The notes: generated by a model not told the origin, from the letters alone. Counted from the first letter of the stretch, positions 9,774 through 21,033 are shown. The stretch is DNA of 64,000 nucleotides from Cyanophora paradoxa (GCA_004431415.1 QPMI01000097.1:1-64000), one strand, 5' to 3'. Translations and numbers: made by a program.

Positions 9774-10220
9774 AATGTCCTGCGTCAACCTCTACGTCCA
9801 GTCGAACGGAGAGACGCAGGATTCCGAGGCTTCTGGCGCCTCAGGCTGAACCAGATCCCCGCCGACATCGACACGCTGCAGATCAAGGGCGTCTACCTGG
9901 AGCTGGACACGACCGCGATTCCGGACCCCACCGCCGCGAAAACCGTCAACGTTCTGCTGATGGACGTGCCCGACTTGAACGTCACGACCATCTCGAACGT
10001 CAACACGTGCATCAACAAGGTCGTGATCCCGACGTGGGCCACGACGGCCTCGAGAACACCATCCTCTACTGGTTCGAGGTGCCCATGGCCGTGCGCCCGA
10101 ACTACGTCGCGTACGACAAGTTCCAGGAGCTGCGCGTGCGCTTCACCGACATCACGGCGCCACCAAGAAGAACAACGCCTTCATCGTCAAGAACTTCGGC
10201 CTCTGGCCTTTGCGAAATAG
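9774..10220 (+). CDS. Small beta-rich viral protein, putative virion component
   Basis: About 140 residues from ATG 9774, 18-28 nt after TAATTTCTCAG (9750-9760). It reads MSCVNLYVQSNGET.., then FWRLRLNQIPADIDTL, then alternating hydrophobic segments (LQIKGVYLELDT, VNVLLMDVPDL, TILYWFEVPMAVR, FQELRVRFTDI), as in a single beta-sandwich or jelly roll, and ends ..LAFAK. At least three indels. The layout suggests a minor capsid or penton-like protein, but that is inference from position and strand-like pattern only. Confidence 0.4.
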   Translation, partial: NVLRQPLRPVERRDAGFRGFWRLRLNQIPADIDTLQIKGVYLELDTTAIPDPTAAKTVNVLLMDVPDLNVTTISNVNTCINKVVIPTWATTASRTPSSTGSRCPWPCARTTSRTTSSRSCACASPTSRRHQEEQRLHRQELRPLAFAK

Positions 10221-10241
10221 ATTTTCGCAGGCCCCCCTTAA

Positions 10242-10705
10242 ATGCGCCTGATCATATTCCCGCGAAAGGCTCGGCGTCAAGACGCGCACCTTTACGGGCG
10301 TGCCTGGCTACCCCTCGCCCCTCACTTACAGAGTCGATCTTGTAACCGCCTCTGGTCCAATTAAATACGGGCTGCTGCACAGCCTCAGTCACATCCGTCT
10401 CGGCGAGAGCGCATGCAGGACTTGGCCTTAATCGTAGAATTCGAGTACAGGGGTAGACACGCTAACGGGCGAGCACGTTTACAGGTACGGGTAGCAAGGA
10501 GGGTACTCGCTGCCGAACGGCACGGCGGGAATACTGGGAGCCGAAAATACGCGACGCCTCCGAGGCCTACCGCTGGCTGCGTGACGAGCAGATCACTATC
10601 AGGCCCGATTACCCTACGCCGACGTTTTCTGGCAGTGCCCGTGGCCGTTGGACAACGGGCGAGGTGAGCGGCAAGCTGAAGTGGACGTGGGACGCGGAGC
10701 ATTAG
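10242..10705 (+). CDS. Small beta-rich viral protein, unknown
   Basis: Starts MRLIIFPR.. at 10242 after AGATTTTCGCAGG (10220-10232). Across frames: FTGVPGYPSPLTYRVDLVT, a GLLHSLSHIRLGE segment, LALIVEFEYRG, YSLPNGTAG and a C-terminal TFSGSARGRWTTGEVSGKL before TAG 10703-10705. Aromatic and Gly-rich with strand-like alternation. No family recognised; placed among other small virion-type genes, each with its own motif. Confidence 0.4.
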
Positions 10706-10730
10706 TTAATTTTTCTCTCTCGCGGATAAA

Positions 10731-11076
10731 ATGTCGATGCTCGACGACCCTGGCGCATGGCCATCCGAATCCGGACGAGGTGCTGAACGGCGCCTTCGCG
10801 ATAGACGGAGCCTGAGCGTGAGGGGAATTTACGCGGACGAGATAAGGCTGCGCAAGGGCGCGACCTACAGCGATTCCTGACGTCCGTCGGTACCTTGGAC
10901 GATTACGGTGACCTCACCGCAATTATCAAGGGCTCTGGGGCGTCACGACCGAGACGGGCGTGGACTGGAACATTATTAAGAGGGCGGCCGACGTGAAAAT
11001 CGCAAACTCCGTTACAGCGAAAGACGCCACCCTGAACCTCGTGAAACTGACTCTAAAGGGCGCAGAGGGGACGTGA
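10731..11076 (+). CDS. Small viral protein, unknown
   Basis: Starts at ATG 10731 after TTAATTTTTCTCTCTC (10705-10720). After early frame changes it reads LSVRGIYADEIRLRKGATYSD.., DFLTSVGTLDDYGDLT and VKIANSVTAKDATLNLVKL, ending GAEGT with TGA at 11074-11076. I saw no promoter motif before the next ATG (11151), so this frame and the large gene downstream could be linked by an indel. Confidence 0.35.
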
Positions 11077-11150
11077 GGCCCGGTACAACGCACTCGAGCG
11101 CATCGCGGGCCCCTGCGCCACATCTACTGGAGCCGCCAGCGCTGCCGAGC

Positions 11151-14100
11151 ATGGAGCCCGAGCAGTACAGGCGCGACAGGGAGGAGTTTTTCGCGTGGTT
11201 CGACCACTTCAAGGTGAACATCCGCGCCCTGAGCGCCGACAGGACGGGCGAGACGCCGGAGACGACGGCGGGGCCGCATCCCAACGGCACCCGACGTGCT
11301 CCCGATCGCTCAGACTGGCGAAGACGCAGAACTGGGCGCTGAAGGACCACTTCCACGACGAGAGGTACGCCCTCGTCAAGCACCCGCATGTGAAGGCCGA
11401 CATCACGGACTGGGCGCACCGCCACCTGTACGACGACATCATCGGCGGCCCAAGTGCCGGCGCGATTCGGGTGGGGTACGGGCGCGGAAGCACGGAGGTG
11501 GGGTACAGCACCGGGGTGGGGTACAGGCACCGGGGTGGGGTACAGGCACGGGGGCGGAGGGGCTCCAGTGGCACGCCCGTGGAGGGGCGGGGTAGCAGCG
11601 GCTCGGGTGCGGCGGCTCGGGCGGAGAGAGCGGCGGAGGGGTACGCTCGTGCCGATCCTTGGTACAACAACGGGAATCTTCGGCGCGGCCCTGATTGCAG
11701 GCGGTGCAAAGTACTACAGGGATCGGAAGGCGTACGAAAGGACATTGCAGAGCTGCAGAAAGATAACAAAACGATCGTTTACTCAGACGAGCAGGTGAGA
11801 ATACTGGCAGAGGAGCTGAAGACAAGGGAGCGGCAATTTAACGAAATGAGGACAGCGGCCGAGAAAAAGATAGCGGACGATTTGAAAGAGGCGAGCGATA
11901 GAATTGAGAAATCCCTGGAGGCCGAGGAGAAAGCCGAGATCCGGAAGAGAGAGGCCGATAGGATCGTGGAAAACGCGATAAGGAGGCAAAGGAGCAGGCA
12001 AGGACCGAGCTGGAGAAACTGGACATGGAAATAGCAAACAAGGTCAACATAGCAAACGAGGTCGAAGAGGGCACAAAGATGCTGGACGATGAGCGAAAGG
12101 CAGCGGAGGAGCAAGCCAGAAAAGCAAAGGAGGATTTAAGGCAGCTCGAACTGCGAGAACAGGAGAGCAGAAGGCAGAGGGCTCGCATCCACCATACGAT
12201 TCAACCTAGAGCAGCAAGTGAAAACGCTGACGGCCGAGCTGCAGAGGATAGGGACGGCTGTGCCAAGGGCACAATGGAGACGCAGACGACGCCAAGGCCC
12301 GATCCAAGGCCGGCCGCCGAGAGGCTGCCCTTCGCGCGGCTGGTAGGAGCGACCAGGTGGAAGAGCTCATTGGCCTCACGCTCGAGATCAGAGGCCCTCT
12401 TCGACGCGTTAGAGCAGCGGCGCAGGGCGACGAGGAGGCAGCTGCCAAGACAGAAGAGGAACGACTGAAGGCAATGCAAACTGCATCAGACGAGGAATTT
12501 GCACGGCTGGAGGAGCCGAAGGTAGCGGAGCGTAAGCGACGACTGGAGACGTTCAGGGGGCGCAGATGGATTTTTACCGCTCGGAGCTCAAAAGACTGAA
12601 AGAAGGAAATGCATCGGGGACAGGCTCCGCGCCATGGAAGAGAACATGCGCGACTTTAGCTACGTTATGGATCAGCTGACGGGAAGGGTCAGAAAGACGC
12701 CGAAGAACTGAGGAGAAAGATGGCCGATGAGAAGTGGAAAAACTTTGAGCGTCAGGCTGTTCAGAGGCCCATCAGCGATGCCATCTGGATAGCATACGGC
12801 GACGTGGAGGAGATGCACAGAGAACTGCGGACGGAAGCGAGCCTGTGGCGGGAGCCCTCGAATGGTCACTGTACCGGATACAAAAGGGGAGTTTTTGGCA
12901 GAGCTGCGAGCCAATCCGAAAACGGTGAGCGCGGCGCACAGAGCGCGTACCTCTCCATGGTCGATTACGTGGGCAAGCTGAGCAAATTTTGGAAATGCGA
13001 AGAGCCATCATTCCAGCGGAGGGCTCGCGCAGTACGATGCCATGGTGCGCGATCTGGAGGCCTTCAAACGTGAGCACCCACCCGCCAAATACAAGATTCA
13101 CATAGATACGACGGCATTCATGGCGATCTAAGGAAGAGAGGAGACGAGGCCAAGAGTCAGATCGAGGAGCGCTACAGAAAGGCCCAAGCGGACAAGGAGT
13201 ACGCAAACAGGGTGATCGAAGAGCGGAAGCAGCAAGCCAAGGAGAACGCGGCGAGACGCAACGCCGAGATAGAAGAGCAGAGGCGGAAGATCGCAGAGCG
13301 CAAGGCGGCAGAGGAAGAGGCAAGAAAGACCAAGGTAGAGACAGAGTACCAAGCATTGAAACGGGAGGCCAATCAACTGTTAAAAAGGAGGGAAGGGCCT
13401 ACGCCGACGAGGGCGCGGGCGTGGGCTCGGCCAGCCCGGACGACATCACCCTCGCGGAAAGGGACGACGTTTCCGTAGAGGAAATGCGCCCGGGCACGGC
13501 TCGCCTGCCCTCCGAGGGCGTATTTCAGACGCTCGACAGGCGCGTGATGGGCGACTCGGACGTTATTCTGCGCAACGCCCTCATGCCCTACGGCGACTGG
13601 AACCGCGCCACCGCCGACGCCCTTGCCGATTTCGACCTCGAGCGATTCACCACCAAAGAGCAGCGCGACGCCTTCCTGGGCGCCCGAGGGCCAGGCGGCC
13701 CGGGTGGCCAAGGAGGCCTTCAGCGCAGAGACCCTCTTCTCCGCGATGGGTACGGCGAACAACGACGGCATGTCTTTCGGGGCAGCCGATTTATTTCAGG
13801 GGCGGGCATCGACTTGGTGGGCGCCGGGCTGGGGGTACGGGCTCGCGGGCCATGCGGCGGCGGGCGCGGCGGCGGCCGGCCTTGGGCTGGCGACGGCGGG
13901 CGGCCTGCTCTCGGCCTACCAGGCGCTCTCGCAGGGCAAGATAGGGAGGCCGAGTTCTTCGATACGTTCCGCGATCAGATGATCATGACGGTCGGCTCTT
14001 TTGGCCTTCAGACGGGCATGTCGTCCGCCCTGAGCGCCCTCACGAAAATGAGGATCGGCACGGTGGGCGGACTTGGCCTGTCCATCCTCGCGGGCGCCAT

Positions 14101-15777
14101 CGCGCAGGTGATCGTGGATATCATCAACGGGCGCAGCGCGGAAGAAATCGTGAAGAACTTTTTCAAGTACCCCGTCGACTGGGCGACCGACACCATACAG
14201 TTCATCGCGGAGCTCTCGCAACAGATCTACGACTGGGGCGTCGAGACGTGGGGCGACGAGGCGAGCCAGCTGCGCAACCGAATTAATCGGCTGGAGGGCG
14301 AGCTGGGCTCCGGATTTTTGGGTGTGTACGACCCTCGGAGGCGCGCGAAATGGCCTCGCTCTTGGCCCAGGAGCTGCGGTTAAACGAAATCAAGGAGCCG
14401 AAGGAGCTGCAGGCCTTCATTCGCGCGCTCGACAACAGCATCAACGATTACCGTACCCCCAAGGACCAGAAGACCCTGCTCGAAATCGATCGCGCGACCG
14501 TGCTCTTCCTCTCCCAGCTCACCGTTAAAATGCAGGAGGGCTTCGGGTCGACTTCGCTCGCCCTGAGTCGACTTATGCGCGACCTGAAGCAGATGATAAA
14601 GGAGGAGACCAAGGGGCGGAAGCGCGTCTTAATTGCCGTCTACCAGGAGGGCCTCAACAGGATCAATCACATCGAAGCCCTAAGGCGCGAATTCGGCTCG
14701 GCCATCCGTCACTCGGGCGTCTCGTCGAACGGAGGGCGCAGGTGGCCCGCCTGGCGGACGCCAACTCGCGCCTCGAGATTCCCGGGACCTTCCGCATGCA
14801 GGATTGGTGGAGGCCGAGGCCTTCAGGAATTACGGGCCTTCATAGACAACGGATCAATTCGCAGAGCCCCAAGGCAAACTGGCTGGTACCCAAGGCCTAC
14901 GTCGATAAATTGGTTGACAGGCCTGCAGCACCATACACCAAGAAGATCGCCAAAGGCATCGAGTACTGGGCGCCCGAGCCAGGCCAGCCCGTGTTTGCAT
15001 CGCAGAACTACGAGTGGCACATGGCGCCGGGGCGAGCCAGGCCGTGAGCACCGTGGGCGTTGCCGTGCCGCAGCTGGCGACGGTGGCACACACGGGGGCG
15101 TATGCAGATCTCAGCGGGAGGCCGACGATACCCGTGATACCAACAACGTGGGCGTGGGATAGCATCACGGGGAAGCCGAGTACGTATCCCCACGCAGACC
15201 ACCAGCACACCATCTCTCAGATCAGCGACTGGACGGCCCCGGACTTGACGAACATCTCCGTGGATTGGGACAACGTAACGGGCAAGCCACTTACCTTCCC
15301 CCCCTCTACACACAGTCACAATGTGTACTGGATAATGTCATCGACCGACCCACTTCCTTCCCACCCTCTACGCACAGTCACACAGAGTACTCGCTCACCA
15401 GCCACGGGCACAGAAACGTGAACATGGATGCGTACATAACGCACGGCACGTCCTTCCACTCCTACGCTGCGTACACGGAGTTTAACATCAATTCAACATA
15501 CACGGTGACGTTCAACATTACATTCGGACAGGCGTACGACACTGGAGGCGGACTGGGGACCCCAGCAAACCCAACGCCGGTTATTAACGTAACCCCCTCG
15601 TTCGACATCAATCCCGGCGGCAGCACGGATGTCGATTTCTACGGGGCCAACGTCACGGCGGTGAGTCACACTGGCTTTACAGTTAAAGTGAGATTCCAAC
15701 CCAGAATGACGGTCACGCCCACCCAAATTGTCCAGCTTTTTATTCATTGGACCGCGATCGGCAAGCTGCTTATGTAA
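11151..15777 (+). CDS. Very large coiled-coil fibre-type virion protein, frame-broken
   Basis: Stitched by eye from ATG 11151 to TAA 15775-15777 (about 1,540 codons). Order: N-terminal helical part (..HFHDERYALVKHPHVK..); a repetitive Gly-rich stretch at about 11460-11600 from GGGGTACAGG-type repeats; one transmembrane helix (LGTTTGIFGAALIAGG) at about 11660-11700; a long charged coiled coil (about 11720-13390; heptads of Lys/Glu/Arg); Ala/Gly hydrophobic segments at 13840-14130 (GLSILAGAIAQVIVDII); a helical region to about 14700; then C-terminal modules resembling phage tail fibres: WDSITGKPSTYPHADHQHT, WDNVTGKPLTFPPSTHSH, RPTSFPPSTHSH at 15160-15385; and a beta-rich tip. More than ten single-base shifts but no nonsense codon noticed in the stitched frame. 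It could be two or three proteins; a fibre or tail-like appendage is the best guess. Confidence 0.5.
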
Positions 15778-15801
15778 TCGATTTTCTGATGCAATCCAAA
15801 A

Positions 15802-16840
15802 ATGTCGGTCGCTGTCCCTCTATTTACCTATGCTGCCAGCGTGAATCACAAGGGCGATCACACGATTAAGGAGACCACCCTCGGAAACCAGGCCACCGAG
15901 GCCCCTACAACGCCACGGCCGTCCCCTTTTCCGAGGCCGACCTCGTCCGCGTCGGCGAGCTGCGCTGCGACAAGATGCGCACGCGGAGGGCGGGTCGGCC
16001 GTGCCGGGGCGCGTGAGGACGCAGAGGCTCACCGTCACGAACGGGGCCTGGGACGGGAGCGGGTACACCACGAATCAGGTGACCTTTAATGGGACTGTGA
16101 ACGGGGAGGGGAATGCGGCTCTGTATGTGCAAGGAGGCGGAGCAAACGTGGTGGGGGGCTTAGGGTGAGCGGGGCTTCAAACTTGGCGGCATCGTTACAT
16201 TGGACGATAAGCTGCAAATTACCGGAACGTCACCGTACATAAATGGCGGTGGTTCAGGCGTAGCTATAAAGTACAACGAAAACGATAGACTCCTCTGTGG
16301 GACTCTTGGCGTTGGTGTTACAGGTACTCTATTTACCTCGGCAATCGAAGGCCCTACTAATGGCCTAAGCATAGCAAACACTTCAATCGTTGATAGCGGA
16401 AGCGTCAGCTCTGGTCTATCCTTGAGAAACAACGGCACCGAACGACTGCTGTGCGGAACCGTCGGCGTTGGCATCACGGGTCGGCTCATCGTCTCGACGC
16501 TCACGGGCGATGGAAACCGAGCCGTTTATTCGGATGCTCAAGGATACCTGACAAACTCGTCGAGCGATAGCCGCCTGAAAGAAAATGTCGCGAGCATGTC
16601 GGGCATTCTCCCTCTTCTGCTGCAGCTGAATCCCGTGTCGTTCACCTGGAAGAACACATCCTCGGGGGTTCGAAAACGGATTACGGTCTCATCGCACAGG
16701 AAGTCCAAGGCGTCTTCCCGAGTCTCGTTTTCGAGAACGCGGATGGATTTCTCGGGGTAAACTACGACAGGCTCATTTCCCTGTCGTTGAAGGCAATTCA
16801 GGAACTTTCACAAGAAGTTCAAACTCTCAAAGACCAGTAG
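15802..16840 (+). CDS. Spike/fibre protein with C-terminal S74 intramolecular chaperone
   Basis: Starts MSVAVPLFTYAASV.. at 15802 after CGATTTTCTGATG (15779-15791). The middle is beta-rich with repeated segments: RLLCGTLGVGVTGTLF at about 16290-16335 and RLLCGTVGVGITGRLI at about 16445-16495. The C-terminus is a peptidase S74/endosialidase chaperone domain: SSDSRLKENV with the Ser-Asp-Ser cleavage context, LLQLNPVSFTWKN, DYGLIAQEVQGVFP, NYDRLISLSLKAIQEL and a short coiled-coil end. S74 domains help trimeric fibres fold and then cleave themselves off. One frame change near 16675 falls in an A run. Stop 16838-16840. Likely a host-recognition spike. Confidence 0.75.
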
Positions 16841-16877
16841 CGGCACTGGCGAGCTGATCTGGAACAACTAGGAATAA

Positions 16878-19011
16878 CTACACCGCGAGTATCACAATTC
16901 GACCGTTGCCACCGTCGCTGAAAGACGAGCCACCGTTGCCGCCCCTACCAATGCCTGCTGCGTAGTGAGCGTCTCCGCTATTTCCTGCCACCTGGCCGGA
17001 CCCAGGATACACCGTAGCATCCGTCAAGTTTCCTATGTAGCTCGAGCCACCGCCACCTCCAAACATTCTTGCTATTGGTTCTCTGACACTCCGCTCCTGC
17101 TGGACCCAGAGCCTCCACCGAAGTAACCACCACCACCACCACCACCGAACCTGTAGCCGCTTGAATCAGGCCCAGTCTCTCCACCTTGGCGCAAAGTTCC
17201 CGGGTTGCTGGGCCTGGCCCCTGAGGCCACAACACCGGCTCCGCCAGCGGTTTGGGTGCCTCCTTGAGCCGGTATCTCTCCGGTTACTCCAACCAACCCA
17301 GCCGCACCACCGGTCAACCCCCGCCTACTCCCCGCCGCCATTCGAATCACATGTACCCCCACCTCCGGCCCCTGCAACAACCAAGTCGGTCCCTGCAACG
17401 CGCTGAATTGCAGAACGACCACCACCGGCGCCGTTTTTGTACTCCGGATCGACGCTATGGCTCCAGCCCCTTCCACCACCTCCGTAGACGGTAGCAGTGG
17501 CAGTCCCCGATACACCCTTTGGGCCGCCGCATCCAACAACAAGGATGAGCGTCTCCCCGAGGACACAGCCAATGTACCAACTACGCAAGCACCCGCGCCT
17601 CCACGGACCCCCGTACCTGCGCGTTCTCCGCCTCCACCCCGGCCGCCCATACGATGACACGCACAGCCACAGTCCCCGTTGGTACTACGAAAGTCTGGTC
17701 GGCCCCGGTGTAGGAGAATGTACCCAAAACAGGAGCGTTTGCAGTTGTTGCACTGGCAGACGAGGACTGAGGGCCTTCCTCGCCGATCTGGTTGACGCCC
17801 TTGATGGTGTAAGTGTAAGTGGTTCCGTAAACGGTCGTTGTGTCCGAAAAGGGCTGCTCGTGTCGCTGGCAAGGAACACGCCACCCCTGTAGATGTTGTA
17901 GGAGACGGTGACGCCCGTCACCGGCACCGACCACTCGAGCACAACAGGCTGTGCTGCCCCCGCCGCGGGGTTGCAGTGAGCCCAGTGGGCGCCCCGGGTC
18001 CGTGGTGACGTACGCCGCAATACTCTTCGGCCCCTCCCCTCCCGTGTTCGTCGCGGAGATCTGGTACTCGTACCCTGTACCCCAGACGGTGGTCGTGTCG
18101 CTGTAGGAGTTGGTCGCGGAGTCTGTGAGGTAGGCCCCGTCTCTGTAAATCTTGTATCCCGTCGCTCCCGTGGACGCAGTCCAGCTGAGGCTGACAGGCT
18201 GCTGCTGGTCGTTGGGTGCTGATGCCGTCACGTTCGTGGGGGCGTTTGGCATAGTCCAGACCAGGAGCGGATCGGACTTGTCGTATTCGACACCGCCCAC
18301 GATGCCGGCCACCTGGTAAGAGTATTCCGTGCCCCACGTAAGAGCAGTGCTATCGTCAATGTACGAGGTAGACAGGGCACTGCTCGCAAATCCGATTGGC
18401 GTACCGTTCCTGTAAATTCGAATCGAGTCCGCGCCCTCCATGGCCACCCAGTTGATTGTGACGACTATGGCGGGTTTCGGGAAGCCCGAAGACGCGGGGC
18501 CGCCCCCGGCAATAAAATCGCCGTAGGTCTGGGCCGTGGCGGTCGTGAGCGTGGTGTAGGCTTCGATCTGCGGGCTGAAGCCGCCTATGCCTTGGAAGAG
18601 AATGTAATTGCTCATGGCACCCTCGTGGGTGTAGAGAAGCGACTGTGCGTAGGTTGTGGGCGGGGCTTTGCCATCAGAGCCCGTGCTGCTGCTGCCCTGT
18701 TCGCGAACCGCCGCCACGCGGTAGAGTCGCTGGGCCCCCAAACTAAAGGGAGAGTCCGTGTAGGTGACGGTTGGCGCATTCACCGTGGCCACGAGATCCC
18801 AGGGGCCGTTGATGCTGGTCGCCCTGTACACCTTGTACTTGACGGCGTTGGTGACCGCGACCCAGTTCAGCTGAAAGCCGTACGTACTGTTCCCGTTGTT
18901 GAGCACGGAGCCCGATCGCACCTGGGGCCTGCCCACAGTCAGCGAGATCGGCTCCACGCCATACTGCGGAGCCTGCACCACCTGCTTTTTCACGAATACG
19001 AAGCGGGGCAT
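16878..19011 (-). CDS. FnIII-repeat plus glycine-rich adhesin-like protein, frame-broken
   Basis: Reads from ATG 19011 (MPRFVFVKKQVVQAP..) on the minus strand, about 710 residues. Four fibronectin type III-like modules are visible: the pattern LNW..xxAxxYKVYR, NWVAMEGADSIRIYRNG, LSWTASTGATGYKIYRDG and LEWSVPVTG..YNIYRGG, each with a later YxYQ/YxYTI strand. Then FSYTGADQTFVVPTG.. opens a long Gly-rich domain of the Gly_rich type (VIVWAAG.., GGGGGGYFGGGSG, GRGGNGGSSFSDGGNGR). Frame changes occur near 17950 and several times in the Gly-rich part. It lies on the strand opposite the spike gene and diverges from the paralogous pair. Probable surface attachment protein. Confidence 0.6.
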
Positions 19012-19049
19012 TTTCCTCTACGATCCGAAAAAATATCTGCCCGGGGTAA

Positions 19050-19728
19050 ATGACTTCCAACTGGTACCAGACCCTCAGCGGCTCACTTGACGTTGGCAAC
19101 AACACCAAGGATTTCGCACGCATACCCTCCGGCAGTTACGTCGACGTCTTTCTGCAGAATCCCGTCGTGATTCAGGTCGTTCAGAACGCCTACGCCACGC
19201 CCAAGATTTATTCCTACCAGCTCTTCTTCGACCCTCTGAGCCTCAGCGCAGAGGTTATCGAGCTGCTGCACGAATCAGGACTCGTGAAAAAGGTGGCACC
19301 TGCCACGGCCACTGCCAACGTCTTGCGCTGTCTCGAGGTCAAGTTCAGGGAGACGGGGTACGGCCCCACCGTGAACCGGTACCCCAGTTCTTCGAATCTT
19401 CCGGGTACGGGAACTTACCAGATGAGGGGTACGCTCAAGGGCGACGTGCTCTTCACGAAATTCAATCCAAGTCCCGCGACCCTGGGGCCCTCTACACGGG
19501 CGGCAACCCACGCGGCTCGACTCTACCCCGCTTCCCCTTCACCTTTTTCAGGTTCCAGGTCTTCCCCTCTCCTACGCCGCCGACCAGCCCCACTTCAGCA
19601 CGGGCGCCAGCCTCTGCGCGGAGCTGCGTGAGTGCTCGATTTCCTACGCGTACGGCACCGACGCTGACTCTGTGCCTGGGGCCCGCGTCATGAACATCGG
19701 TGGCGACATCACCCTCTTTCACGGATAA
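19050..19728 (+). CDS. Putative virion protein, paralogue 1
   Basis: MTSNWYQTLSGSLDVGNN.. from 19050, about 225 residues, open without interruption to about 19480, then one shift leads to ..SYAYGTDADSVPGARVMN and TAA 19726-19728. Contains FLQNPVVIQVVQNAYATP, SAEVIELLHESGLVKKV and LRCLEVKFRETG, which align with RVQNPVMLRVTSNDFENP, SADEAEALWLSGLLKR and IRVLELKFTANT of the next gene. Strand-rich pattern. No database family recognised; perhaps a capsid or vertex protein. Confidence 0.5.
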
Positions 19729-19751
19729 TCTTTCTCATTTGAGGTCGCAAA

Positions 19752-20563
19752 ATGCCGACCACCTCGGCCACCATCGTGAAGACCGTGTCTGCCGGCTCGA
19801 TCGTCCCCGATTTCTACGGCAACGCTGGGAACGTGGCCAACGCAGGGACGGACAAGGTGGAGTGGGACGGAAACTACGCCACCCCGCTCACCGTGAGGGT
19901 CCAGAATCCCGTCATGTTGCGCGTCACCTCCAACGATTTCGAGAATCCCGCCTCCTGCTCCGTGTACGTGTACTTTGACATCGACTCGGGCGTGAGCGCG
20001 GATGAGGCGGAGGCGCTCTGGCTCTCGGGCCTCCTGAAAAGATAGAGCCCTCTGTGCCTGATCGGCCCGCCATTCGCGTGCTCGAACTCAAGTTCACCGC
20101 TAACACCGCCCTCACTCGCAAATTCGGGAATGGTGCGAATCCGAACATCAAAACGCATTTAGATGGCGCCCTCATCGATGCCACACACAAGACCACGCAG
20201 GCCGTTCCCTTTGAGATGTACAACCTCTGGAAGATGACCGCAAAGGAGATGATGACGAATGCCACCACGGGCGGCGCCTCGGGTACCGATTATTCATACG
20301 GCGCCTCGAATCCCCGTACCCAGGTCTGGCCCCGGCTCCTCTTCACGAAATTCACTTTCAAATTGTACAACAACATCGCCGGAATGCCTACCTCTGGAAT
20401 GGTCGTGGGCTCTACCCTCATGGCCGAACTAATTGAGGCAGAGGCGGACTACACGACTGCGACTACCAACTCGACAGCGCCAGGCGCCGGAGCCGAAGTT
20501 TACGTGGCCTGGGAAACGGTCGGTCGCGAGTACGACACCAAGATTCACACCACTAGCGTCTAG
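19752..20563 (+). CDS. Putative virion protein, paralogue 2
   Basis: MPTTSATIVKTVSAGSIVP.. from ATG 19752, after TAATCTTTCTCATTTG (19726-19741). One frame change at about 20045 (LSGLLKR to EPSVPDRPAIRVLELKF), then open to the TAG at 20561-20563 (..VAWETVGREYDTKIHTTSV). About 270 residues. It shares the core described for its upstream neighbour and adds a C-terminal RLLFTKFTFKLYNN / EVYVAWETV part. The tandem arrangement suggests duplication. Ends overlap by 11 bp with the converging HNH gene. Confidence 0.5.
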
Positions 20564-20917
20564 ACTGGCTAAGCTGCATTAGCACCTGTGTCGCCTCCAT
20601 CATCTCCCGAATCTCCTCGCTCTTCTCCTGTAAATTGGCGTACCCCCTCCTCTTCTTGCGAATCTCCGACATTGATGCCCAGCGCAGGTTCTCCCTCCTG
20701 TAGTCCAGCGGGTTGCCGTTGATGTGTTCCACGTAGCGTCCACGTGGCGACTTCCCGAGGATCAGCTGGGAGAGGTAGTGCTTGCGCCCTCCAAACGTCT
20801 TGCTCACCCTGTCCCTGTCCACTCTCCAGGGAAACTCCAAGGCACTCGGGGTACGTCCGAGTTGACCAGGACGTTGTAGGCGACGTCTTGCGAGTCGGTG
20901 CACCGGAGCAGGGCCAT
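20553..20917 (-). CDS. HNH endonuclease
   Basis: About 120 residues from ATG 20917 (MALLRCTDSQDVAYNVLVN..), with one frame change near 20835 (..VPWSFP then WRVDRDRVSKTF). The HNH core is clear: RGRYVEHINGNPLDYRRENLRWAS, with His, Asn and the later Asn of the HNH_3-type homing endonucleases, followed by a basic helical tail. Such genes act as mobile or homing nucleases, or as viral DNA-processing enzymes. The upstream motif TTTTTCTGAACC (20926-20937 region, minus strand) marks it as part of the viral block. It borders the heptamer array. Confidence 0.7.
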
Positions 20918-20938
20918 TTTGCCCTAGGTTCAGAAAAA

Positions 20939-21033
20939 CCTGGGACTTGGGACTTGGGACTTGGACTTGGGACTTGGGACTTGGGACTTGGGACTTGGGA
21001 CTTGGGACTTGGGACTTGGACTTGGGACTTGGG
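20939..21033. repeat. CTTGGGA heptamer array 1
   Basis: About 13 units of a 7-bp repeat (CTTGGGA), with two units short by one base. The right-hand flank (GGGAAGAGTT..CCAGGTCC..GGCCCAGAC) is the reverse complement of the flank of the array at 21475, so the two arrays form a large inverted pair around a 0.44-kb pyrimidine-rich spacer. Confidence 0.9.

Noticed and set aside
9774-10705. Double jelly-roll major capsid protein
   Set aside because: The pieces are only 140-155 residues each with separate promoter motifs; far too short for a double jelly-roll capsid protein of about 450-500 residues.
16878-17100. Independent small gene opposite the spike
   Set aside because: Its Gly-rich sequence continues the FnIII/Gly-rich protein after frame changes, so it is that protein's C-terminus.
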